NCBI GenBank assembly: GCA_009809945.1
Contig: WTPW01001091.1
Span: 98,390-162,389, forward strand
Direction of reading: 5' to 3'
Length of the DNA stretch: 64,000 nt
Source: Gigaspora margarita
Lineage: Eukaryota > Glomeromycota > Glomeromycetes > Diversisporales > Gigasporaceae
Under the pieces are notes generated by a model that worked only from the letters and a program-made list of their open reading frames with translations, made no database searches and had not been told where the DNA came from. Positions 46,186 through 57,797 of this stretch are shown in pieces. Numbering within the stretch: the stretch's first letter is position 1; each line of letters opens with the position of its first letter. A program made the translations under genes and the position numbers.

Positions 46186-46432
46186 CAGTGGTGATTATCA
46201 CCAATGTATATTTTGTATCTTTAAATTTTGTCTATGAAATCACCTTTGGGGCTCTAACAAAAAAAAATTTCGCGTAAAATTTTGGTATAAATTGTGCCCC
46301 TGCCCCATCCCAGTTCTTACCCTAACCCTAATATTAATCAAATTTTAATTTTTATTTCGACAAAAAAACATTTGATTAATTTTTGTTAATCACTGGTATT
46401 GATCACCACTGGCAATAAGTAGTAATTTTCTT
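46186..46432. mobile_element. Telomere-core small element (copy D)
   Basis: The ends GCCAGTGGTGATTATCACC and GATCACCACTGGC carry a terminal hairpin (GGTGATTATCACC). The core has TTTGGGGCTCTAACAAAAAA and TTACCCTAACCCTAAT at about 46317-46332. The surroundings (45871-46185 and 46433-47116) show nothing else recognised. Confidence 0.75.
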
Positions 46433-47116
46433 ATAAATCATAGTAATAATGTTTCGAATTGAATTTAATGATTAAAACATTGGATTTTTGTTAGAATTAA
46501 TTACATAAATAAGAAAAAATTCAGTGGCCAATAATATAAAGTAATAGCCATGGTTTGATCTCTACATCAATTATTCTGCGATCGCATGCATGAAAATAAG
46601 TGAACGATAAGAACTGTTTTTTTTTTTTGCTTATTAAATTACGTTTAATATATATGCGATCGTATACGTGAATGTTATTTTTAAAACTGGAGCTTTAATG
46701 AATAATAAAGCATTATCAATAACTCATTGTCTTTATCAGTAGATTGATGAAATATAGTACAATATTAGTTCCCTAAAGAACTTAACTCGGACTAATTTGG
46801 TCAACAAAATCATTCTTAACAAATCTTGATAACCTTGACAGGAGTATGCAGATTTAATCATTTTTCTCACCGTATCAAGAAAATAATAATGAATGGAAGC
46901 CAATTTATATTAGAAGAGGTGATATTTTCGACAAGTCGCCTGAGATTTATTATAAATCATATGTAACAATAATATCTAAAACGTTATTGCAAGATTAAAT
47001 TTCGAATAAATTTACGGTAACAAGTAATGTTTAACTGTTATTATTATTATTAATATTTATTAGTTAATATTAAATGAATATTAATATAAAAAAACAATGC
47101 GTACACAGCATAAAGG
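46433..47116. other. Unassigned intergenic sequence
   Basis: No gene recognised on either strand. Confidence 0.5.
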
Positions 47117-47124
47117 TTATAAAT

Positions 47125-47248
47125 TAGTGATGCCTGACGCAACTCACGTGACCTGACGCAACATATAGTTGCGTCATTTCGTCAAGTGACGAAACATATA
47201 GTTGCGTCGCGTCAGCTATGGCAAAAATAGCTGCGTCAGGCATCTATA
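47125..47248. mobile_element. hAT-like MITE with GACGCAAC repeats
   Basis: The ends TAGTGATGCCTGACGCA and TGCGTCAGGCATCTATA are flanked by exact TTATAAAT duplications (47117-47124 and 47249-47256). The short body repeats ATATAGTTGCGTC and TGACGCAAC. Confidence 0.9.
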
Positions 47249-47256
47249 TTATAAAT

Positions 47257-48380
47257 ATATAAGTTATATAAATTTATAAATAAAATAATAAAACAAACCT
47301 TGTTTGGTAAGCTGATTTATTTAATTTCCGTTACTTATAAATAACATTGCGTTGATTTTTTTTCGACAAAAAGGAGTATTGTTCGAAATTGGATTTGCTC
47401 CAACTACTATCACGTGTAATATAGGCTTTTTTTAAATTTCCGAACTTTCACGGTAAAAAAAAACAATGTGGGAATTTAGAATTGAATTATTTTTCTTATT
47501 ATTTGATAAAAAATTTTAAATTACGGGAATACACCAAGTCGTTTTCGCATTAACATCTCACGTGATTTATAAACTTTTTTAGTAACTATAATTTTTCGAA
47601 GTAAACAATTTAAACTTGTTGAGTGAATTATGTAATATTAATATCACCAAAAGATTATACGTTTCATAGACATAAACATTGATAATGAAAAATATTTACG
47701 TACTAATTTGTTATCTATTTACGGAAAAGACATTATAAGAAATTCCGAAACTATTTTCTCGTCTGACGATAAGCGATAAGATTTTCGGGGTAACTATTTT
47801 GTTAATCATGTATTACATTTATGCATTTAGATATTGTTCTTTTGATGAACTTTTACCATTACTGTATTATTATTCGTAACATGTTACATTCACATCAGTA
47901 AAGAATCACACAAGATCGTAATGATAAACATTTTACCAAATTTACATTTCTATTATTGATTATTGGATATCAGGAACTTCTTTGAAGAACAAACAAAAAA
48001 ACATGTTCGTATCTTCCGATACTTTATGTTCCGACACGTCCCGTCATCTGTGTTTTTTTTTTTTTTTTTAGAATAAAGCTAATTGAGTTGATAACAGATA
48101 AGGAAATTATTTGTCAATGTTGAATTTTAAAAATGGTTAAAACCGAAAATCTTAAGCAATAAATCAAATAAGCTCGAATTTAAAATTCGCATAATAATGA
48201 CATTACAAGTATATAAATATATACTATCGAGTAGAGTATCTGGCCATTGTTTTCTTAGTAATAAACTCGACAAATAACGTGCGTTGTCGGTATTTTCTTA
48301 TTACCATGTTAAGATCAAGTGAAAGACAATATTTAATAATTGCGATGGAAACTGTAGATAGGACTGTGCATGTACTGTAC
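47257..48380. other. Unassigned intergenic sequence
   Basis: No domain recognised. A plus-strand ORF starting at 48279 runs straight into the hAT-like insertion at 48389 and is therefore not a normal gene as it stands. Confidence 0.5.
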
Positions 48381-48388
48381 TTACATAC

Positions 48389-48932
48389 TAGGGTGGTAAC
48401 TCAACTAAGTAAATCAAAGCTATGTGAGCAAATTATGGAATTTGACATATTACAGATTTTCATCTTAATTATCGTTATTATTATTAAAATTAATTACTTT
48501 AAAACGGTACAACTTATTGAAAATCCAATGAATTATTTTGAAATTTTCACAAATAACTTAATAAATGTTGGAGAATAAAGTTACGCTTTAGAATTTTCTA
48601 TTATTATATAAGTTTTGAAACTTCGTCTTATAGAGCATCCAAATTTTAGTGAAAGATTTGTATTTTAAAAGTATAAGTCGAACTTAACTAGGATTGTCGA
48701 GCGTAACTTTTTAGATATGGTCTTTGCGAAGAGTTTTCAGTTAAAACAAATTCGAAAGAGAAGTGCGATATCAAGTCGCACCGTTTAGAATTTTGTGCTT
48801 TGCTTATTAATTAAATAAAGTAAAATGATATTTAATCGTCCATTTTGATCTAACTGATAAAAAATCTAATCATAGTAAAATTACTAATATTGCTGACATA
48901 GTTTTGATTTACTTAGTTGAGTTACCACCCTA
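48389..48932. mobile_element. hAT-like element with TAGGGTGGTAACTCAACTAA ends
   Basis: Inverted ends of about 40 bp (TAGGGTGGTAACTCAACTAA and TTAGTTGAGTTACCACCCTA, continuing into AAATCAAA(G/A)CTATGT) are flanked by exact TTACATAC duplications (48381-48388 and 48933-48940). The interior includes a repeated (G/A)TAACTTTTTAGA/GTTACGCTTTAGAATTTT word. No transposase ORF. Confidence 0.9.
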
Positions 48933-48940
48933 TTACATAC

Positions 48941-50103
48941 GTACACGTACGTGACTTGTATGTGGTGATGTCATTGGATGCGTGCCAGGTCTGTGATGCA
49001 GAAAAATACTTAAAATTCGTTTACCATTATTTTAAAATTAAGGTCTAATAAAGTTTGGAACCGGTTCGATTTCAAACCTTTAGCTTATACTATGATTAAA
49101 AATTAGTGGTTTATATATAGCAAAATTGCTCAACGAAATATTTTTGTTAGAGCACTAAAGGTAGTTTTTTACACATGATCATCAGAAGCCTGTGGCACAA
49201 ACCTAGCACACATTCAAGAATTGAGGTATGCCACAAAAAATTGTCGGTCCCGTGATCTACAAAAGGGCGGGCTTTCATTATGATTGTTAATTTTATAGAT
49301 TATTTTGTGACGTTCCCAATCCTGATTTGGCTAATAGAAAATAAGTTCGAAGTAAAAAATATTAGTTATTAAGCAAAACGATATATCTAAATTATAAATT
49401 TTAATTTATAACGATAATTTTTAATACTTGAGTCCTAATAATCATTATCAAATACATGCTGATTAAACTTTCTAGTGGCACCGACCAAAATACTCACCTT
49501 TTCAATATCCCTCTTGCAAAATACTCATAAAAATTAAATTTAAAAAATTGATTAGATTTAATCAGTTAAGACTAAATAATTTTTATTTAAAGTTCAGATA
49601 TATTTAAAAAAGATATTGTAATCAAATTTATTTTAATTTCTAATAAATATTTCTTAATAACTAGATATTCAAACTTGATTAAAAATTTTTTATTTTAATT
49701 TTATTCTATAAATATATATAATTAAAAAAAAATTTTCATAAAATTCAGATAGTTAATTATTATGTAATTATTATTTAAATTCTGTTAAATTTTTTTTGAG
49801 AAATTATTATTTAAATTCAAAAAAAAATCTTCTCAATTTTTTTTTTGATATTTTAAATATTTATAAAAAAAAAATATTATCCGGGATAATCAGTAAACTT
49901 TCGAAGCCTTTGATCAACATAAACAATAATAAATTTTTAACATACTCCAATCCTTTTTTACGTCAAAACATTGATTATTTCGCGATTTGTCATATGCTTA
50001 ATTTGCCATTGGATTTCAGATTTCTCGTGATCCATCACATTTCCTTTTGACTAAACCGAAAAGATTTCCATAAAAAATTTTATCAAGTAAACTACAGAAC
50101 TAG
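48941..50103. other. Intergenic stretch with one telomere-core remnant
   Basis: A fragment at about 49117-49200 contains, in reverse orientation, TTTTTGTTAGAGCACTAAAG and ACACATGATC, matching the telomere-core elements but lacking the CCCTAA array (copy E). An 84-codon plus-strand ORF at 49796 is Lys/Asn/Leu-rich and was not accepted as a gene. Confidence 0.55.
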
Positions 50104-50349
50104 GCGCAGTTGTTTATTACTTTTGATCTGTAGATCGCTGCATACCCGTACAATCACCTGATTGTTGTCTGATTGCGAAGATTTAAAGTGCGTTTTTTGT
50201 CGAGAGATTCAATATAAATATGTTATTTTCTTCGGTCATATCTATATTCTCTAAAAAATTATTGCAAAATCGCGAAACTGGACAATAATCAGGTGATTGT
50301 TCAAGTGATTGTAGTGTTTGTATGTGTGGCGATCATCAATTTGCAAACC
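50104..50349. repeat. Foldback MITE, GTAGATCGCTGCATAC family (copy 2)
   Basis: TTTTGATCTGTAGATCGCTGC and ACAATCACCTGATTGTTGTC on the left face GACAATAATCAGGTGATTGT and GCGATCATCAATTTGCAAAC on the right. It is a diverged copy of 45558-45870. Confidence 0.75.
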
Positions 50350-50894
50350 GCGATAAGGGGAGTTAGAAATGAGAATGCAGTATTGTAATGTATTATACTG
50401 GTATGTTCCACGTTTACTAATCGCTCGCTCATATGATTTCTGACGATATTTTTACTGATGATGTAATACTATGGGATATCTTTCAATCGCCGACAAATCA
50501 TCGTGGTATATCTTTTTGAAATTGTTACAGCGATTTTTATATGGCAGAATTTGAGAAGCCTGTCAACGAAGTGACAGGGCGATCATTATTGCGAGATCAG
50601 ATGACTTTATTAGATCACATGTTCAATTTGTTGAATTAGCCTTTTATGGATTTTGATAGTTTATATGGTATCTTGTTTTGATGCAGGTATTTTCTGGCGG
50701 GTATTTTCTGGTGTGTATTGTAATTACATATGATTGTTGAAATCGGATTACATACTATGGATAAGACGAAAAAGGGAAAGATTTTAAGGGTGTTCTGTTA
50801 AGTTAAGAAAGTTATCTTTCTTTTCGCTATCGCTCGCCTTGTAGTGAAGGCTGGCTCTATCATCCCACCCTTCCCACCCTTCGGACAATGGCTA
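50350..50894. other. Unassigned intergenic sequence
   Basis: Less AT-rich than its neighbours, but no ORF or domain is recognised. Confidence 0.45.
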
Positions 50895-52025
50895 TAATGG
50901 CAGTGTGAGGACATCACATTAGTGATTAGGTTCTGTGACTATAATGATAGTGCAAGACCTCTTCTTTCGATAATTAAGCATCACAGCTGCAATAGCAGTG
51001 CAAGAACCTCATATTATTATTAGGTTTCACAGCTGCAATAGCAGTGCAAGAAGCTTATATTTTAGTAGTTAGATCATATGGTTGCGATTAGCAGTACAAA
51101 GATTATTGAAAATTAGGCTTTATGATTATGACAATAGTGCAAGTGTGATCAGGCTTCATGACTATATTAATAGTGCAAAGGCCTCTATTATGATTAGCTT
51201 TGTGGCAGCAATGGCCTCATACTGTGATTAGGCTTCATGGCAACAATAGTAGTGCAAGGACCTCATGATTTGATTAGGTTCTGTGACTGGATTAGCAGTG
51301 CAAGAATCTCATGTTTATTATTAGGTTCCGTGGCTGTGATAATAGTGCATTGACTTCATGTTGGGATTAGGCCCTATGGTTATAGTAGTAGGACAAGGGC
51401 CCCATGTTGTGATTTGCTCTGTGGTTGCATAGCAGTGCAAAGACCTCATGTTTTTTATTAGGCTCTGTGGCTGTGATAGAAGTACAAGGACCTCATATGG
51501 TAATTANGCAAGGACTCATGTTTTGGNTAGGCTCCACGNCTGTGATAGCAGTGCAAGGACCTCATGTTATGATCAGTCTCACGGCTGCAATAGCAGTACA
51601 AGGATATCTTGTTTTTATTAGGCATCGCAGCTGTGATAGGCAGTGCAAGGACTTTATGTTATAATCAGGCTCCACGGCTACAGTAGTAGTGCAAGGACCT
51701 CATGTTTTGATTAGGCTCCGCAGCTGCAATAGCAGCGCAAGGACCTCATGTTGTAAATAGGCACCGCAGCTACAGTAGTAGTGCAAGGACCTTATGTTTT
51801 GATTAGGCACCTGCAGTTAAATATCAGTGCAAGGACCTCATGTTATGATCAGACTTCACGACTGGAATAGCAGTACAAGGACCTCTAGTTTTTTATTAGG
51901 CTCCGTGGCTGCGATAGCAGTGCAAGGACCTCGTATTAGAATCAGGCTCCACGCCTACAGTAGTAGTGCAAGGACCTCATATTTGGATTAGGCTCTGCGG
52001 CTGCAATAGCAGTGCAAGGACCTAT
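50895..52025. repeat. 45-bp minisatellite, about 25 copies
   Basis: The unit has GCTGC(A/G)ATAGCAGTGCAAGG, ACCTCATGTT and (T/A)TGATTAGGCTC. Spacing of the GCAGTGCAAGG word is 43-49 bp in the right half, and copies are more diverged and irregular to the left. It is GC-richer than the surroundings. Six N bases fall in or just after it. A 79-codon ORF through it reads a 15-residue periodic peptide, an effect of the 45-bp period, and is not accepted as a gene. Confidence 0.92.
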
Positions 52026-52425
52026 AGGTAAGTAANGGCATTNACGCTATANATAATGCAATTAATTTAACCGATTCTCTTTGCGGCTATGAGATCTTTT
52101 CTTGGCATTCTTAGGATGGAATAGTTTGTTTCTTAGGGTAATTTGCATAAAAGCATATGGTTAATTTGGTTGAAAATATTTAGGATTAGTTATCCTACTA
52201 TGTATTATAGAGCTGGTAAAATGGTAGCGAACGGAATCCCCATATGTTTTTCCTCATACTGTAAATAAAGTCATATGATTGAGCAATAATAATAATAATT
52301 ATCAATAATTCTTAATTACAAATAGTAGGTATATACGCATAATAGCATTGTAATGTAAATAATTTGTTATACTAGATTAGTAAAACTAATTAAAATGCGA
52401 TGCTTATGAAAAAATCATTTTTCAT
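52026..52425. other. Intergenic sequence after the minisatellite
   Basis: Nothing recognised. ATAATAATAATAATTATC microsatellite near 52290. Confidence 0.5.
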
Positions 52426-52427
52426 GA

Positions 52428-52705
52428 GCCTTATATTATTGTCCATTTTGTTGTTTTGAATTCAACAATTTGTTTTTGAAGAACTCGAGTATCAGTTATC
52501 ATTTCAATTGGAGTCTCATGGCCTTTTAACGTGCGAAATGTTTCTAATCGTGTAATCTAATTTCAAATTGCCTTAACAGTATTTTTTACAGTTCCCTTAT
52601 TTTTATAATATTCAATTTTATTTTGTAACTCTGATTCCGCTTCATTTACTTCTTTATTTGGCAAAATAATCAATGAACTTGGTTCTTTATAATCTTTTCG
52701 CACCG
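52428..52705 (-). pseudogene. Fragment of an unidentified charged protein
   Basis: The minus-strand frame reads VRKDYKEPSSLIILPNKEVN, then ELQNKIEYYKNKGTVKNTVK, then two stops, then ITRLETFRTLKGHETPIEM and LQKQIVEFKTTKW. The composition is clearly protein-like with heptad-type spacing. No start codon is visible and the two in-frame stops mark it as a relic. Family unknown; it may belong to a transposon or a host gene copy. Confidence 0.55.
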
Positions 52706-52889
52706 GACCATAAAAAGTTTATTTATGCAAAATCACGACCTGAAAAATTTTTGGATAGCAAACCCCGGTTAAAAAAATTCGGGTCATGAAAACAGCCAAT
52801 CAATTTAATCAAAATATTGAAGATCCTTTTTTAAAAGATTTTGAAAAATTTACTTCTAGCGAAAAGTTTTCAATAACTACTTGATTAAA

Positions 52890-53035
52890 CTCAATAGTGC
52901 TCTAACAAAAAGTTTCCTTGGACGATTTTACTAATAATCTAACCTAACATAACCAATACCTGACCCTGACCCTAATCCTAATCTTTAAAAATTCTGTCGA
53001 AGATGGTGACAATATCACGTATGTGCTAATTAACT
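52890..53035. mobile_element. Telomere-core element, left-truncated (copy F)
   Basis: It begins with AGTGCTCTAACAAAAAGTTT and CCTTGGACGATTTTACTA, then CCTGACCCTGACCCTAATCC (52963-52983), and ends AAGATGGTGACAATATCACG. The right part matches copy G at 60.9 kb; the left end is missing. Confidence 0.65.
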
Positions 53036-53282
53036 TTATCCAAAAAATTTTTACAAATTTGGATGTTGGTTGTCGAGAAATTATCGCTGAAAGTTTTTTT
53101 TAAAAAAAAACTTAAAATATCGGGATTTGAAGAATTTTTTTATTTTAATTCTGTGGATTCATAGAATTAGAAAAAAATTTTGATAAAGCCATGCAAAGTT
53201 AATTTTTCGTTTAGCATAATCTGTCAGCCAATTTTTCAAAAAAAAAAAAAAAAAAAATTTTTTTTTTTTTAATTTTTAAATT

Positions 53283-53612
53283 GTGCCAATTATTCCATTT
53301 TGCTATTTAATTTTTTTCCATAAATTTATCCGGTGTCTCCCAATGGTGACCTTAATTTCCGGAATTACTGATAGGTCCGGTAAAAAAAAATTTACACATT
53401 TTCTGATTCCATATATTACAAAACAGAAAATTAATGTGGGCATAAATATATTAATTCACAGTAAATTAAAAAAAAAACAATCCGACACACCGACTGAAAT
53501 CTTGGCACAGGTTATGCAAAACGAAAAATTAATATTGTGTGTCCTAAAGTATGTTGTTTCAAAATTTAAAAATGACTTAGGTCAATTTGAAATCGACCAA
53601 ATTGTAAAATGA
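53283..53612 (+). CDS. Hypothetical ORF, 109 codons
   Basis: The frame has a Lys-rich, mixed second half (SGKKKFTHFLIPYITKQKIN; EILAQVMQNEKLILCVLKYV) that looks more protein-like than the AT-rich ORFs nearby. The first 25 residues come from low-complexity sequence, so the true start may be later or in another exon. No family recognised. It is bounded on the right by a hAT-like MITE at 53669. Confidence 0.3.
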   Translation: MPIIPFCYLIFFHKFIRCLPMVTLISGITDRSGKKKFTHFLIPYITKQKINVGINILIHSKLKKKQSDTPTEILAQVMQNEKLILCVLKYVVSKFKNDLGQFEIDQIVK

Positions 53613-53668
53613 CACAGAATATTATTGTTTATTGTATTATATTTTTCTTTATTATTGTTACTTTCCGA

Positions 53669-53794
53669 CAGGGTTGGCAATGGAGCCAATGGAGCTCAAT
53701 GGTTGTGCAAATGGAGCTCAAAAACTAGTATCCATAAGCTCCATTCAGAGCTCCATTGGCCCATTGGCTCCATTGAGCTTCATTGCCAACCCTG
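53669..53794. mobile_element. hAT-like MITE with ATGGAGCTC repeats
   Basis: The ends CAGGGTTGGCAATGGAGC and GCTTCATTGCCAACCCTG are flanked by CTTTCCGA (53661-53668) and CTCTCTGA (53795-53802), which match at six of eight positions. The body is AATGGAGC/GCTCCATT repeats. Confidence 0.75.
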
Positions 53795-53950
53795 CTCTCT
53801 GATATTATAAATTTATTGATAGTGATCTGATTTGATTAAGTGATAACCCCAGCATTTTTCATTGGATGTAAACAACATGAATTATCCTTTTTAAACTTTG
53901 AAATTTTTATACCTTCTAACAAATGTTTCTCAGTGACTGTGTAATTAAAC

Positions 53951-54123
53951 TTGTGTTACAAATCGTCAAAATTTTTTCAATCAATTAGTTGGTTAATTAT
54001 TTTTTTTTTCAGTTGACATCTAACTGAAACTAAATCGATTAATCGATTAGTTGATAGTTTATAGCTAATCGATTAATCGATCATTTAACTATTGATTTCT
54101 TTAACTTATGATTTGTAACACTA
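53951..54123. mobile_element. hAT-like MITE with AATCGATTAATCGATTAG repeats
   Basis: The ends TTGTGTTACAAATC and GATTTGTAACACTA are flanked by AATTAAAC (53943-53950) and GATTAAAT (54124-54131), which match at six of eight positions. Repeated TAATCGATTAATCGAT fills the centre. Confidence 0.65.
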
Positions 54124-54700
54124 GATTAAATTTAATTAAAATTTTTATTTTAATTCTGCAAGATTGTAGAATTGAAATAAAAAGCTTCGTTGAGTTTGAC
54201 CTAGTAATTATTGAAAAAACTTCATTTAAAGTTTAAAAAAAAAAAAAACATGAAAACTGGAGAAATATGGTTGTGCTTAAGATTTTTATTTTAATTCTGT
54301 GAGTCTGTAGAATTAAAATTAAAAAACATTATCGAATTTGGAAAATAGTTTTTAAAAAATATTGATTGAACGTTGAAAAAAATTTAACCGCAGCTTCTTT
54401 TTTTTTTTTTTTTATGGATGCCTAAATTTTGAACGAAGATTACCTGACCAAATTTGATCAAAAAGTTTTTATTTTAATTCTGAGATAGATTTGAAAAAAA
54501 TTTTTGACCGACCGAATTCGATCAGTTAAGTACTGAGTAATCTTCATTCAAAATTTAGGTATCTGTAGCTGCGGCTAAATTTTTTTTATCTTTTAATCAA
54601 TATTTCTTAAAAAATGATTTTCCAAATTTTTTTATTTAATATCACGACTTATAGAATTAAAATACAATTTTCATAGAAATTGGTTCAATAGTTATGTTAA

Positions 54701-55588
54701 TAATAAATAATGAAATGCTTTATTATTGAGCTGGATACTAGAAAATATATTTTAATCTGGTCAATAAGAATTTTAAAAAATATATTTTGCTGAAACTTTA
54801 TTCAATTAAATAAAAATTTTTCAAAGAAGAAGCTATCCAAATGTCTTTGCCCGATCAAATAAGAATTTTTCAAAAAAAAAAAAAAACAAAACTTATTTGT
54901 TTCCATCCAAAAATGCTTACAATTTGCCTCACCAATCGAACTAGAATTATCAAATGATATTTTCACTGAGTTCAATTAGAATACTAATTCCAGGCAAATT
55001 AGATCTTAAAAAATCTATCCTATAATATATATTCACTCGGTTCAAATAAATTTAAAAAAAATTATTCATTCTATCATTTGCTTTTACCCAGTCAAATCGG
55101 AAATTTAAGTCTGTCCCAGCTCAATTAGAATTTAATAAACTCATATTTTAGTAAATCTATTCGAATTTAAAAAGTCCCTTTACGCTTAGTAACTTTGCCT
55201 GATGCAATAATAATAATAATAATAATAATGCTGTCATATAACTAGATTAACCCTTTTTTTATGTGATCCGCAAAATGACTAATTCTTTAGATGTAAGCTC
55301 CAAGTAACTCGATTTCTTTGGCAAACTCAGATTCCGGATAAAGTTAGGATTAATTGGTAGACTGAATTCAGATGAACGTATAAAAAAAAAGCATGTGAAA
55401 TTAACCAGAGATTAGGTAAATAGTACTGTATAGTGCAGATTCAAGAAAATATACAAAAATAATAATAATAATTCTATTAGAAATATACGAAGACAGCTGG
55501 CATGTTGGTTATGACATATATATCAAGAAAATCGACGCATGCGAATTACTCGTATTTCCACATCAGAAAAGTTCCGCGATGAGGTATT
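54701..55588. other. Intergenic, 3' side of the calpain-like gene
   Basis: Degenerate (C/T)TCAATTAGAATTT-like words, ATAATAATAATAATAATAAT near 55208, and no ORF of note. The 3' UTR of the calpain-like gene presumably lies next to 55588. Confidence 0.5.
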
Positions 55589-57797
55589 CTAATAGTACCC
55601 CATCTTCCATAAATTTTCACTTCCAAAAATCTGTCCAAAATAGTTCCATGAGTGAGTAGTATATACTTTAATGAAACCGACTGAGCCATTAGGTAATATT
55701 TCTCCATTTATTTTAAATCCACCAACGCTATCTGTGCCAGGTCCAGTGATAACATTCTCATTGAAATTCAAATTCATTAAATAATAATCAATAGCCTGAT
55801 TATCTAGTGCATAAAAATAACATCCATGCCAAATTCCTGTAAGTGACAAACTTTCAACTTTAACAGCCCGTTTCATAATAAAATTTCCAAAAGACTGATA
55901 ATGAGTACCCCATGTTCCGAAAAACAGCTTATGTTTGTATTGACCTCGGTAGTTCCAGACTACGTTACCATTACAATTGACATAACGTTTGATAAAAGTA
56001 ATAGTTTTTGATGATAAATTAAACTTGCCTTCATCAATAATGTAAGTACCTATACCATCTTTCGGATAAGCAATACCATTATTTCCGTGAGAGGTTATCG
56101 AAAGGGTTGAATCACCAAGTTGTTGAGTTGAAAATTTTAATTTCAAAATTGATAGGTCTGACTCGTCCTGTCCTAAAGTGGCATAAAATATATTATACTC
56201 GCCATTCCACCAAGATGACGTAAGCTTATTCGTTAAATCTAGACCTTGATTAAAAAAAAAAATAAATAAATAAAAAGAGACGATTTACTTCATAAACTTT
56301 TTCTTTAGATGACAAATGCGTCATGGAATTGTATTAGAATCCCTTTAATAAAAGAAGGGAATTTACCATTATGTGTTGCAGGCGATGTATAATAGCATCG
56401 CTCGATTATATCAAATTGGTTTAAAAGGTCATCGCATTCCATAAAGAAAGAATCATGATCGTTTAGAAAATAATTTAATTTTTCTATGTAATGTTTATTG
56501 TCTTTTTGTATTATCCATGGTGACCATTCTTGATTATATCTTTTGTTTGACCATGAACCTATAATTCAGTAGTTGGAATAATAATTATATTTAAGCAAAA
56601 ATGCATAATTTTCGAAAATTTTACGAATTACGATTCTTACCTTTCCATTCCCCATGCTCCCATGGGTTACGAACTTCAACCAATCGATGATTATGAAAGT
56701 TAACAGCACGAATAATACTGTAGACATGGCGTGAAATTAAACCACATCCTACACTTTCACCATGACAAACAAATATACTATTGTTTTTTTTCATGTCAGA
56801 AGGAAATGAATTCCATAATTTGTCTTTTTTGGCTGGGTTATGTTTGATTACATATGTCTTATATGCTTTATAATCTTTGCCACCAAAGCCTACAAGTGCT
56901 ACAAAGTAAATTTTACAAAATTAAACCATCATGAATCATTTCATTTTGAACAATTTACAAATGTTGTACCATCAGGCATGCATCTCCCGTAGATATTTTC
57001 ATAATTGTTGTGGCATTTAGCATAGGCCTCTATATAAATTTATTGAAATTATATTATTTTTTAGATGCTTAATTAATAATCAAAAAAAAGAAAAGATAAT
57101 GATGACTCACTTTCAAGAAGTGGAACCCATGTAATTCTTGGATCTTTACACTCACTACAAAGATATTATAAAATGTTTATATCGAGATAAATATATAAAT
57201 GTTTCATTGTATATAACTTAAATTACCTGAATAAAAGCGTGCGTTCCTGTGTTTTATAAAACAAGTAGTCATCGACTACAATACCAACCCATTTATCTTT
57301 CTTGAAGAATACAAACCCATATATCTATAATTTACTTTATAATTAATTTCCAATTAATAATTTATATTACTAATGAATTCAAGTTACTTGCATAGGAATC
57401 CTCTTTACGTGCAACTGCTATAGATTCTATAAGACCTGGAATACTAGCAGCTGCAGAAATAATTGCATGAAGCCAATAATCACCTCGAATACCTTTTAAC
57501 AAATATTTTTACACACATAAGAATTATCTCATCATAATTAAAACAGATGGACAACTTATTACCTTGTTTAACATCAACAGGTTTTGGGGAGGTATCAGAA
57601 AAGAAACGTGGATTTGTAACAGTTTTAGAAATACGTTCAGAAAAATGATCAGGATAACTATATCTGTTATTCTCATGAGCATTCTTAAGATCATCTTTCG
57701 TAAGGAATTGGCTATAATCGCAAAGAATATTTCGGTCTTTTTGAATGTCCCATTCTAAAACTTTATATTCATCATTTACATTATTAACCAAACTCAT
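55589..57797 (-). CDS. Calpain-like protein with Cys-to-Tyr active site and two C-terminal beta-domain repeats
   Basis: Eight exons (57797-57563, 57492-57392, 57324-57227, 57154-57111, 57029-56970, 56898-56641, 56558-56367, 56244-55589) give an unbroken 547-residue protein. Seven introns of 67-122 bases have GT-AG ends, except intron 2, which uses GC (GCAAGT) and is the only choice there that keeps frame. Residues about 78-330 match a calpain protease core: VKQGIRGDYWLHAI (usual QGxxGDCWxLAA), KWVGIVVDDYL, GLISRHVYSII with His237, and VEVRNPWEHGEW with Asn257. The nucleophile is Tyr84 (TAT) instead of Cys, so proteolysis is not expected. Residues about 335-545 form two related beta-rich units (SSWWNGEYNIFYA...; TGIWHGCYFYA...) each ending in a Trp-x-Tyr-x-Gly motif. 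Probably a cytosolic pseudoprotease or binding protein; the substrate is unknown. The start is the first Met of a clean exon. Confidence 0.88.

Larger units (their letters stand above)
53090..54700. repeat. Cluster of related hairpins (TTTTATTTTAATTCT core)
   Basis: Hairpins with a TTTTTATTTTAATTCTGTG stem and an AGAATTAAAATAAAAA partner recur near 53140, 54150, 54290, 54470 and 54640. The same core sits in the MITE at 8023. Spacing is irregular, and hAT-like insertions lie among them. Confidence 0.6.

Noticed and set aside
48279-48578. 99-codon plus-strand ORF
   Set aside because: Most of it lies inside the hAT-like element at 48389-48932, including its terminal repeat.
51425-51664. 79-codon ORF in the minisatellite
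   Set aside because: It is a consequence of the 45-bp period, contains unresolved bases and has no start context.
57387-57391. Frameshift in the calpain-like gene at exon 2
   Set aside because: The apparent shift disappears when the GC donor GCAAGT is used, which also gives the expected family alignment.
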